Positions 6,350-13,838 of a stretch of 37,995 nt of DNA are shown one piece after another. Position numbers and translations under genes: made by a program. How positions within the stretch are numbered: the first letter of the stretch is position 1; every line of letters starts with the position of its first letter. The notes beneath the pieces were generated by a model. The model did not search any database and was not told the DNA's origin. It saw only the letters and a list, made by a program, of their open reading frames with translations. Source of the DNA: Archangium sp. (GTDB taxonomy: Bacteria > Myxococcota > Myxococcia > Myxococcales > Myxococcaceae); the NCBI GenBank assembly GCA_022843845.1, contig JALHMW010000038.1, forward strand, positions 1 through 37,995. The letters run 5' to 3'.

Positions 6350-9187
6350 TCAGTAGATCATCAGCTTCCCAGCGCGCACGAAGCACGCACGCGTCTCGTT
6401 GGCTCCGTCGACCGCGACGTCGATGAGGCCCGGGTCCGCACGGCCCAGCTCGAGGTGCCTCCAGAACCCGTCAGGGCCGGCCCACACCGACTCGAGCTCG
6501 TTGCCATGGTTGACGACGAGGCGCGGCAGCCCTGCCGAGTCCGCCGCGATGGCGTGCTGGGTGGTGGAGAACGTCTCGACGAGTGATTGGCGAACGGTGC
6601 TGCTCCCGAGCGACGCCGAGAGCGCGAGGTCGTGCACGCCGACGCCGCTGAGCAGGTACGCGCGGGTGCTGCTCGCCGCCCAGAGGGACGCACGGCCACC
6701 ACCCGTCGAAGGCAACGGCACGAGGCTGGTGGCGGCGGCCGTCCAGCCGACGAGGAAGCTGCGGCTGAAGCTCGTGCTGCTGTCGGAGCCGACGATGGGG
6801 AAGAGCAGGCGCGAGCCATCGTACGTGAGGTCGCCGGTGAGGCTTTGGCTGCTGTTGGAGGAGACAGGCGAGGCCGGGCTGACGACGGCGCGAGTCCAGG
6901 ACGAGGGGCCGCCGCGGACGGCCACGACGACGCGGTCGCAGTTGAAGCCACACGCGAAGGGGCGGACGCCATAGACGATGGAGGGAGCGCCCGCGGCGCC
7001 CAGGGTGAGGCTGGGCCGGGCGTGATTGCCCGAGGTGCTGTACGGCTCGGCGGCCGAGTCGACGCGCTCGCGGAGCCAGGAGGCGCCTGACTTCGTGGCG
7101 TAGAAGACCTGGTTGTCGCGCACATAGAGGAGGTGGGGTGTGCCGTTCGCCTCGACCTGGAGCTGCACGTGCTGATCGACGACACCGCCGGTGTTGAAGC
7201 CCATCGCGTCCACCACCTCGGCCTGCACCGCTCCGGTGCTGAACTCGCCGAAGTGCACGCCCGGGTGAACTCGGCTCGTCCATGCGACGAAGAGTCGGTT
7301 TCCCGAGGCCCACAGCCCGCACGCGCCGCCGACGTCATCCACCGCTGGCAGGGCCACGACGGGCACCCGAATGAAGGGCGTGATGGTGACGGTCAGCGAC
7401 GCGGTGGCCGTCGCGCCGCGGTCGTCGGTGACGGTGACGGTCACGGTGAAGGTGCCAGCCGACGGGTAGGCGCGGCTCGCGGTCGTGGCAGCGCCACTCA
7501 CCACAGGCGATCCGTCGCCGAAGTCGAACCGGTACGAGGTGATCATTCCATCGACGTCGGACGAGCTGCTCGCGTCGAACGTCAGCGTCTGGGTTGCCTG
7601 GCCCGATGAGGGGCCGCTGAGCCGCGCGATCGGCGGGACGTTCATCGTCGTCATCATCACCGTCAGCGTGACGCTCGCGCTGGCCGTTCGCCCACCCGAG
7701 TCGGTCGCGGAGAGGGTGATGGTGTGCGCGCCAGCCGAGAGGCCCGCGGTCGAGAACGGGCTCCCGGTGCCGAGGGCACCATCGCGGCTCGAGCTCCAGC
7801 GCAGCGCCATGCCCGCCAGCGCGCCGTCTTCCGGATCGATGGCCGTTCCGGTGAAGGAGACCGACGTGCCCGCGGTGACGGTGCTCCCCGTCGACGGCGC
7901 CGTGATGGTGACGGTGGGCGCGCGGTTCTGCGGCAGCACCCGAACCACGACGGCGGCGGTGCCGGTGTTGCCGCCAGCGTCGCGCGCGACGAGGGTGATG
8001 GTGTGGTCGCCCACGGTGAGCGCCGTCGTCGAGAGCGGGCTGCCGGTTCCGAGCGGCCCATCCAGGCTCGAACTCCACGCGAGACCAGCGCCCATGAGCG
8101 CCCCGTCCTCCGGGTCCTGACCGGTGCCGATGAAGGTGAGCGAGGTGCCCTGGAAGACAGTCTGCATCGAGGCGGGCGAGGTGATGGTCGCGGTCGGCGG
8201 CTGGTTGTTCGGCGCGTTGACCGACACCGTGACCGACGCAGTCCCGGTCGCGCCCATCGAGTCGGTCGCCGTCAGGGTGAGGGTGTGCACGCCCTGCGTC
8301 AGCGTTGCCATGGCGGACGTGCCCGAGCCGATCGCTCCGTCGACGCTGGAGCGCCAGACGAGCGCCGCCCCCTGAAGCATGCCGTCTTCGAGATCTGACG
8401 CCGAGCCCAGCAGCGCGGTGGTCATGCCGAGCACGAGCGGCGCGCCGTTCGTCGGTCGGGTGATGACGACGACCGGCGGCCGGTTGGAGCCGGGACGAAC
8501 CACCGTGAGCGAGATCGAGGCCAGCCCCGTTCGCCCCGAGCGGTCCGTCGCCGTCAAGACGATGCGGTGCGCGCCGAGCGCGGCGTTGCCGAAGGTGACG
8601 CGGGTGCCCGAGCCGATGACGCCGGCGCGGTCGCTCGTCCAGACGAGTGCGCCACCAGCGAGTGGACCGTCTTCGGCGTCGATGGCCGTGCCTTCGAAGA
8701 CGATGGGCGTGCCCTCGTCGACGAGCGCGCCGTTGAGCGGCTGGGTGATGGTGACGACGGGGGCCGACATCGAGACACCGCCGTCGGGCAAAAGGCCGCC
8801 GTCGTCGATGCCTGCTCCGCCGTCCTGACTGGTGGTGCCGCCGTCTTCGGAGATGACTCCGAGTCGCACGAAGACGGACACCTGCGCGCTCCCGACGTTG
8901 CCGTCGCGGTCGATGGCTTCGAGGGTGAGGCGGTGCTCTCCGGGCGAGAGCATCACGGTGGTGATGGCGCCCTGGCCGACTCGGCCGTCGCGGTCAGACT
9001 TCCACGTCACCCGGTCAGGCGTGAGGAGCTCGTCGGGATCGGAGACCTCGCCGGAGACGGGATGCGGCCCGTTGCCTTCGAGGAACGACCAGTCGGAGGG
9101 CGTGGTGATGCGCACGCTGGGCGCGGAGCCGCCGCCGCACTGGCAGCTGGCGAAGGCGCCGATCGAAAGAAGGAGGAGCGCTCGCAC
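6350..9187 (-). CDS. large surface lipoprotein: Ig-like repeats, PKD domain, propeller-like C-terminal domain
   Basis: A 945-aa lipoprotein. GTG at 9187 follows GAGG and begins MRALLLLSIGAFASC (lipobox FASC, Cys15). It holds five Ig/cadherin-like repeats of about 90 aa. The first starts near residue 23; the second to fifth, about residues 142-512, begin with the pattern PxVxITxPxxG and carry DxEDGxLxGxxLxWxSSxDG. An Asp/Gly-rich linker (about 112-140) separates the first and second. A PKD domain follows (about 515-605, with YRFDFGDGSP). The C-terminal 335 residues form a beta-propeller-like domain with strands such as PHLLYVRDNQVFYATKSG. Residues 656-817 are encoded by a tract almost identical to the next gene. 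The stop of the upstream gene is 8 bp before this start, so the pair is probably co-transcribed. Likely role: surface binding or adhesion; ligand unknown. Confidence 0.82.
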   Translation of the reverse strand: MRALLLLSIGAFASCQCGGGSAPSVRITTPSDWSFLEGNGPHPVSGEVSDPDELLTPDRVTWKSDRDGRVGQGAITTVMLSPGEHRLTLEAIDRDGNVGSAQVSVFVRLGVISEDGGTTSQDGGAGIDDGGLLPDGGVSMSAPVVTITQPLNGALVDEGTPIVFEGTAIDAEDGPLAGGALVWTSDRAGVIGSGTRVTFGNAALGAHRIVLTATDRSGRTGLASISLTVVRPGSNRPPVVVITRPTNGAPLVLGMTTALLGSASDLEDGMLQGAALVWRSSVDGAIGSGTSAMATLTQGVHTLTLTATDSMGATGTASVTVSVNAPNNQPPTATITSPASMQTVFQGTSLTFIGTGQDPEDGALMGAGLAWSSSLDGPLGTGSPLSTTALTVGDHTITLVARDAGGNTGTAAVVVRVLPQNRAPTVTITAPSTGSTVTAGTSVSFTGTAIDPEDGALAGMALRWSSSRDGALGTGSPFSTAGLSAGAHTITLSATDSGGRTASASVTLTVMMTTMNVPPIARLSGPSSGQATQTLTFDASSSSDVDGMITSYRFDFGDGSPVVSGAATTASRAYPSAGTFTVTVTVTDDRGATATASLTVTITPFIRVPVVALPAVDDVGGACGLWASGNRLFVAWTSRVHPGVHFGEFSTGAVQAEVVDAMGFNTGGVVDQHVQLQVEANGTPHLLYVRDNQVFYATKSGASWLRERVDSAAEPYSTSGNHARPSLTLGAAGAPSIVYGVRPFACGFNCDRVVVAVRGGPSSWTRAVVSPASPVSSNSSQSLTGDLTYDGSRLLFPIVGSDSSTSFSRSFLVGWTAAATSLVPLPSTGGGRASLWAASSTRAYLLSGVGVHDLALSASLGSSTVRQSLVETFSTTQHAIAADSAGLPRLVVNHGNELESVWAGPDGFWRHLELGRADPGLIDVAVDGANETRACFVRAGKLMIY
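6737..7220 (-). repeat. 484-bp near-identical tract, copy A
   Basis: By manual alignment it matches 9585-10068 over 484 bp with no gaps and about 14 mismatches (about 97%). Eight mismatches cluster in a 22-bp patch (7036-7057). The sequence on either side is still homologous at protein level but strongly diverged. Confidence 0.92.
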
Positions 9188-9194
9188 GGCCGCC

Positions 9195-10634
9195 TCACTG
9201 GAACATGATGCGGCCGCCAGACTGGTAGCAGAGGCTCACGTCGCCAGAGGTCGGGTGCACCGCGAGCGAGGCCGACGAGCTCGAGGCCGAACCGAGCTGT
9301 GTGTAGCTCCAGAACCCAGCCGGGTTGGGTGACACCAGCTCGAGCACGCTGCCATGCAGGTGCAGGAGCACGGGCCGGGTCTGCGCCCAGACGATGTCCC
9401 CGGTGAACGACGAGGTGTTCTGCTCGACCGAGGAGAAGGCGCGCGTCGAGCTCGACAGCACCGAGCTCAGGGTGACGTCGTGCAGCCCCGTGTCGGTGCG
9501 GTAGAGGGCCCGCGTGGGCGAGACGACGACGCCGTCGAGTGCGCGTGCGTCGTTCGGGCCGAACGCGAAGACCGTGGTGGCAGTGGCCGTCCAGCCGACG
9601 AGGAAGCTGCGGCTGAAGCTCGTGCTGCTGTCGGAGCCGACGATGGGGAAGAGCAGGCGCGAGCCATCGTACGTGAGGTCGCCGGTGAGGCTTTGGCTGC
9701 TGTTGGACGAGACAGGCGAGGCCGGGCTGACGACGGCGCGAGTCCAGGACGAGGGCCCGCCGCGGACGGCCACGACGACGCGGTCGCAGTTGAAGCCACA
9801 CGCGAAGGGGCGGGCGCCATAGACGATGGAGGGAGCGCCCGCGGCGCCCAGGGTGAGGCTGGGCCGGGCGTGATTGCCGGAGGTTGAGAAAGCCTCGGTA
9901 GCCGAGTCGACGCGCTCGCGGAGCCAGGAGGCGCCTGACTTCGTGGCGTAGAAGACCTGGTTGTCGCGCACATAGAGGAGGTGGGGTGCACCGTTCGCCT
10001 CGACCTGGAGCTGCACGTGCTGATCGACGACACCGCCGGTGTTGAAGCCCATCGCGTCCACCACCTCGAGCGCCCAGGTCGAGCCGTTCCAGCGGCCGTA
10101 CATGAGGGCCGGGTGGGTCGCGGTGGTGAAGGCGATGGCGACGTTGGTGGTGGTGCCCTCGTACTTCACGTCGCACGCGCCGCCGGAGACCTCGAGCGTG
10201 CCGCCGTCGAGCACCGGCATGGGCGCGGCGAGGAGCGCCGCCTGGGCCGACGTCGCGCGGTTCGACGACGCCTGCGCCTGAATGGCGAACTGCCACGACA
10301 CCTGGCCTGAGGAGCCATCTCGCCGCACCACCCGCACCGAGAGCTCGGCCATCGACGACGGCGGGAGCGTCCACTCGGCGACGGACCCCGAGGCAGTCAG
10401 CGCACCCGACGAGGCAGAGAACTCGACGCGCTGAACGAGGGCCGGGTCGACGTGAACGCGGAAGCGCTCCGTGGCGCCGCTGACGTAGGTGCCCATGCCC
10501 TCCAGCCGCTCGAGGCCTCGAACGCCGTGGGTGTCACCAACGCCTTCCATCAGGGACGCGGGCGGCTTCAGCGCTTCGGTGCCGCCACAGGCGAACACGA
10601 GCAGGCAGGGCAGGGCGAGGGAGAGACGGATCAT
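9195..10634 (-). CDS. lipoprotein with propeller-like domain, paralogue of neighbouring gene
   Basis: A 479-aa lipoprotein. ATG at 10634 is preceded by GGAGG and starts MIRLSLALPCLLVFAC (lipobox VFAC, Cys16). An upstream extension of the frame is unnatural and was left out. An N-terminal region (about 25-130) resembles a beta-sandwich (FRVHVDPALVQRVEFSAS). The rest is the same propeller-like domain as in the 945-aa neighbour, without the Ig/PKD repeats. Residues 189-350 are encoded by the 484-bp near-identical tract; outside it the two proteins are only distantly alike (for example LHDVTLSSVLSSST here against VHDLALSASLGSST there). It is probably translated first in a two-gene unit with the gene at 6350-9187. 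Function is unknown; a surface location is likely. Confidence 0.8.
   Translation of the reverse strand: MIRLSLALPCLLVFACGGTEALKPPASLMEGVGDTHGVRGLERLEGMGTYVSGATERFRVHVDPALVQRVEFSASSGALTASGSVAEWTLPPSSMAELSVRVVRRDGSSGQVSWQFAIQAQASSNRATSAQAALLAAPMPVLDGGTLEVSGGACDVKYEGTTTNVAIAFTTATHPALMYGRWNGSTWALEVVDAMGFNTGGVVDQHVQLQVEANGAPHLLYVRDNQVFYATKSGASWLRERVDSATEAFSTSGNHARPSLTLGAAGAPSIVYGARPFACGFNCDRVVVAVRGGPSSWTRAVVSPASPVSSNSSQSLTGDLTYDGSRLLFPIVGSDSSTSFSRSFLVGWTATATTVFAFGPNDARALDGVVVSPTRALYRTDTGLHDVTLSSVLSSSTRAFSSVEQNTSSFTGDIVWAQTRPVLLHLHGSVLELVSPNPAGFWSYTQLGSASSSSASLAVHPTSGDVSLCYQSGGRIMFQ
9585..10068 (-). repeat. 484-bp near-identical tract, copy B
   Basis: Partner of 6737-7220. The boundaries are abrupt: beyond 10068 and before 9585 nucleotide identity collapses, although the encoded proteins remain recognisably related. 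Confidence 0.92.
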
Positions 10635-10692
10635 GGGGCCTCCAGAGGCAGGAACGGACGGCAGACCCCTCAGGCGTGCGCCGAGTGCAATT

Positions 10693-11661
10693 CTAGAGGA
10701 ACCGCCACCGAAGCCCGGCCTCGACGTTGCCAATGAGCAGCGGGGGAACTCCCGGGGCCAACACCCATGCGGGCCCACCTGTCACGAAGACGCCGAAGCG
10801 CCGTGGCCACCGGAAGCCGAATGGCCCGCCGGCTTCATCGAACGACACGTCGACCGACGCCCACGGCCCGTGGCCGAAGAAGCGTTGGCCCTCAGGCACC
10901 GGCGAGCCCTCGAGCGTGACGAACCAGACGCCATAGCCAAGGCCGAAGGTGAGCCAGTCGGTGAACGGCTGCAGCCCGAGCTCGAGCCCGGCGATTCGGC
11001 CGTTGCCCGCCCGCGCTTCGATGGCCAGCTGCGCCCGCCCAAGGAGGAACACCAACGAGGCCTCGATGAACCCGGAGGCACCGAGCACCCGCGTCGCTTC
11101 GGGAATGAGGGGCGCCGCGAGCCCTGGACCGATGAGGGCTCCGCCCAGCGCCTTCACCTCGAGGTGCACCACCGACGGCTGGACCCGCGCGATCGGTGCC
11201 CTCGGCCCGATGAGCTCGAGGGTCGAGAGGTGTTCCACGCCGCTGCTCCGGATGACCCCCGAGCCGAAATGGAGGCGCATCGGCTCGAGTGGCTGCACGT
11301 CAGCGGAGAACCCGATCGTTCGCGTGGAGCCGGGCTGGAGGATCACCTCGTCCCGGCCATCGGTGTCGTCATCGGCAGTGAACTTCTCGACGGGAACTCG
11401 CCGTGGCCCGGCGTGCAGCTCGAGCTCGGGCACCTTGATGACGACGAAGCTCTGGCTGCGGTTGGTGACGTCGACCGAAAACGAGACCCGGCGGTTGGTG
11501 ACGGTGACCTCACCAGCGAGCTGCGCCGACACGTACGGCGTCTCGGACATCGGGCGCTTCTCGGTCTTCACGGAGAGCGGGAGCACCGCGCAGCCACACG
11601 CTCCGAACGCCATCACCAGGGCGAGCGATCGCCACCATCTCGACCCTGCGGGAGTCGTCAC
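10693..11661 (-). CDS. envelope protein with lipobox and beta-barrel-like C-terminus, function unknown
   Basis: A 322-aa protein starting at GTG 11661 with an N-terminal signal (RSLALVMAFGACGC). Lipobox-like FGAC and ACGC sites give two candidate Cys. Residues about 40-160 form a beta-rich region (GEVTVTNRRVSFSVDVTNRS). The C-terminal half has alternating hydrophobic/polar strands with aromatic girdle residues (LTFGLGYGVWFVTLEG, RRFGVFVTGGPAWVL) and ends LRWRFL. The terminal aromatic pattern is typical of outer-membrane barrels, though a lipid anchor plus barrel is unusual. No enzyme motif is seen. It lies 58 bp upstream of the propeller-protein gene and may belong to the same transcript. No good ribosome site was found before the GTG. 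Confidence 0.65.
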   Translation of the reverse strand: MTTPAGSRWWRSLALVMAFGACGCAVLPLSVKTEKRPMSETPYVSAQLAGEVTVTNRRVSFSVDVTNRSQSFVVIKVPELELHAGPRRVPVEKFTADDDTDGRDEVILQPGSTRTIGFSADVQPLEPMRLHFGSGVIRSSGVEHLSTLELIGPRAPIARVQPSVVHLEVKALGGALIGPGLAAPLIPEATRVLGASGFIEASLVFLLGRAQLAIEARAGNGRIAGLELGLQPFTDWLTFGLGYGVWFVTLEGSPVPEGQRFFGHGPWASVDVSFDEAGGPFGFRWPRRFGVFVTGGPAWVLAPGVPPLLIGNVEAGLRWRFL

Positions 11662-11725
11662 GAAGAGCCGAGATAAAGCGCGAAACGGCGTGTTGGGTCG
11701 AGTGCGCTGCGCCGGCGGAGGACCC

Positions 11726-13675
11726 CTACAACGCGCAGACGTTCAGGCTGGTGCACCGCAGCGGTGGCAGGCAGTTGATGCTGCCGCAGTTCGTCGCCAC
11801 GCACGTTCTCCCGGCGGTAGGCAGGCAGAGTCCTCCACACAGCGGCATCGGCGGCGTCCCGGCGCACGTACAGCCTGCGGTGATGGCGACCGTGCCGCAG
11901 AGCCCGCTCCCTGAGGCGCCGCCGTCGAGCGTCTCCGTGGAGCAGCCACCCATGCCATCGCTGACGACGCAGAACGTGGTCGACGAGGCGGTGCAGGTGC
12001 CGCTGCTGGTGAGCGCGAAGCCGGGCGAGCACGTGCAGGTGCCCGCGGAGCAGGTGCCCGCGAAGGCAGACATCAGCGGGTCGGCGTTGCAGGTCTGGTC
12101 CATTCCGACGGTGCAGCTCGTGGTGGGCCGCGTCGGCCGGCACCGCCCGGTGCGCGGGTTCACCTCGAAGCCCGCGTTGCACGCGCAGCCGCCACTCACA
12201 CAGACGCCCGCGAGGCCGCCGACGCCTCCGTCGACCGGCTCGTCAGTGCAGGACATCGCGACGCCCGACGTGCAGACGGCAGCGGACAGCAGCGCCGTGA
12301 GCTGCACCTGGGCTTGCGGGGCCTGTGGGGACGAGATGGAGAAGGTGACGGAGCCGCTCACCGTCGTCGGCGTCGCCGCGAAGGGGCCCTGCGGCCAGGC
12401 GCGGGTCACCACCGTCAGGCACTCTTGAGGCGCGAGCTCTCGCTCCTGCAGCGCACCGCCCGGCAACGAGAACATCACATCGGAGCCAGGGCCCAGCTCG
12501 AGGCTGGTGACGAGACAGCGGTCGCCGGTCGCGGTGGCCGGGGCGAGGTTGCAGACCTGGAACGTCAGGTCTCTCGAGAAGGGCGGCGTCACGCTGCCGA
12601 AGTCGAGGCTCGTCGGCCTCACGGCGAAGTTGCACGGCGGCAGCGTCACCGGGCGCGCCGTCACCGTCAGGCGCACTTCGGGTTCGTCCGGGTCGTTCGA
12701 GAAGAAGGTGACCTCCCACTCCTTGTTACCCGACGCGCCGACGCGGGTGTTCGCGGGTGCGACGCGAATGGGAATGTCGAGGGTCGCGGAGGCGCCCGAG
12801 GCCTCGAGGCCAACGGCCGGGTTGTACGAGCCCGCAGGCAGGTCGTCGGTGCAGGTGTTGGTCATGGTGTCGAAGCGTCCGACGCAGATCTCCGAGAGCG
12901 ACGACTCGGCGTTCTTCGCGATCACGCTCCAGTAGGGCGGACCCTCGCCCCTCACGCCGAGCTTCAGGTTCGCGCGCGGATCCGGCGGCGTGGGACGTGT
13001 CCCGACGTTGCGGAGCGTCACGCGGCGGGTGCCCGACGAGGTGGTGCCCGCGAAGAAGGCGATGCGGCCGAAGTCGAGGGTGGTCGGGAGGTCGATGTCG
13101 GGCCCGCCACCGGCGCCGACGAGTGGAATGCTGAACGTGGGCTGGGCTGGCAGGTCGGAGGAGCCGCTCAATGTGGCCCCACGCGTCCCCAGCGCCACTG
13201 GGCGAAAGCTCACGATCACGGTTGCGGTGCCGGGGATGAAGGCGTTGGTCTGCGCGTCGCGCGTCGCCGCTGGAATCGAGAGCCTGGTGACGTTGCCCAT
13301 GTTCGCCACGGTGAAGCGGTAGATGGTGCTCGGGGTCGCGCCCTCGCGAATCGTCAATCCGCTGAGCTCGATGACCCTGAAGGTCTGGTTGGTGAAGGTG
13401 ATCCCCGCGGTGACGGTGAGGTTCGGCTGCACGTACCCGAAGTCGAGGGTCGTCGGCGTCCACGACAGCTCGATGCACGTCTGGTTCATGCCGACGACAC
13501 ACGGAGGAGGACCCCCATCGGAACCTGCGTCGCTGCCCGTGTCAGCGCCTGCGTCCATGCCCGCGTCGATGCCTGCGTCGATGCCTGCGTCGGTGCTCGT
13601 CTCGGAGCCCGCGTCGTGGTGACCCGCGTCGAGACAGCCGAGGAAGAGGAACGCGAGCAGGTAGAGGCGGTTCAT
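11726..13675 (-). CDS. lipoprotein with DAG spacer, ASH/choice-of-anchor-D-like domains and Cys-rich tail
   Basis: A 649-aa lipoprotein with signal MNRLYLLAFLFLGC (Cys14). A low-complexity Asp-Ala-Gly spacer follows (about 15-55, repeating DAGIDAG). Three ASH/HYDIN-like Ig modules come next, recognised by TTLDFGxV and related starts (WTPTTLDFGYVQPN; LPTTLDFGRIAFFAG; RPTSLDFGSVTPPF) and RNVG-type strands. The last 165 residues are Cys-rich (CVSGGCACNAGFEVNPRTGRC, CSAGTCTCSPGFAL), resembling short EGF-like adhesive modules. The repeated CVVGMNQTC and CTVGMDQTC motifs occur before and after the Ig region. No catalytic residues are evident, so an adhesive or structural surface role is inferred. 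ATG at 13675 lacks a strong ribosome site. A perfect 9-bp hairpin separates it from the next gene upstream. Confidence 0.8.
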   Translation of the reverse strand: MNRLYLLAFLFLGCLDAGHHDAGSETSTDAGIDAGIDAGMDAGADTGSDAGSDGGPPPCVVGMNQTCIELSWTPTTLDFGYVQPNLTVTAGITFTNQTFRVIELSGLTIREGATPSTIYRFTVANMGNVTRLSIPAATRDAQTNAFIPGTATVIVSFRPVALGTRGATLSGSSDLPAQPTFSIPLVGAGGGPDIDLPTTLDFGRIAFFAGTTSSGTRRVTLRNVGTRPTPPDPRANLKLGVRGEGPPYWSVIAKNAESSLSEICVGRFDTMTNTCTDDLPAGSYNPAVGLEASGASATLDIPIRVAPANTRVGASGNKEWEVTFFSNDPDEPEVRLTVTARPVTLPPCNFAVRPTSLDFGSVTPPFSRDLTFQVCNLAPATATGDRCLVTSLELGPGSDVMFSLPGGALQERELAPQECLTVVTRAWPQGPFAATPTTVSGSVTFSISSPQAPQAQVQLTALLSAAVCTSGVAMSCTDEPVDGGVGGLAGVCVSGGCACNAGFEVNPRTGRCRPTRPTTSCTVGMDQTCNADPLMSAFAGTCSAGTCTCSPGFALTSSGTCTASSTTFCVVSDGMGGCSTETLDGGASGSGLCGTVAITAGCTCAGTPPMPLCGGLCLPTAGRTCVATNCGSINCLPPLRCTSLNVCAL

Positions 13676-13784
13676 GTCTGGGACCCAGTGGCGTGATGGG
13701 ATCCGTTTCGGACCACACGAGGCATACGTGAGTCAAACCGCGAAACCGAGACGGTCCCTGAACTGCTCCTGAAGTCAGTTGGTT

Positions 13785-13810
13785 GCGGCGCGGCTCAATC
13801 ACCGCGCCGC
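13785..13810 (-). terminator. perfect 9-bp hairpin between lipoprotein genes
   Basis: GCGGCGCGG (13785-13793) pairs perfectly with CCGCGCCGC (13802-13810) across an 8-nt loop, about 29 bp past the stop of the minus-strand gene ending at 13839. There is no T tract on the 3' side, so it may pause or terminate transcription or protect an RNA end. Confidence 0.45.
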
Positions 13811-13838
13811 GCCGAGGCGGACGACGGGCTTCGATGCC

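Noticed and set aside
6737..10068. Template/variable repeat pair of a diversity-generating retroelement
   Set aside because: The mismatches are not adenine-specific and no reverse transcriptase is encoded nearby.
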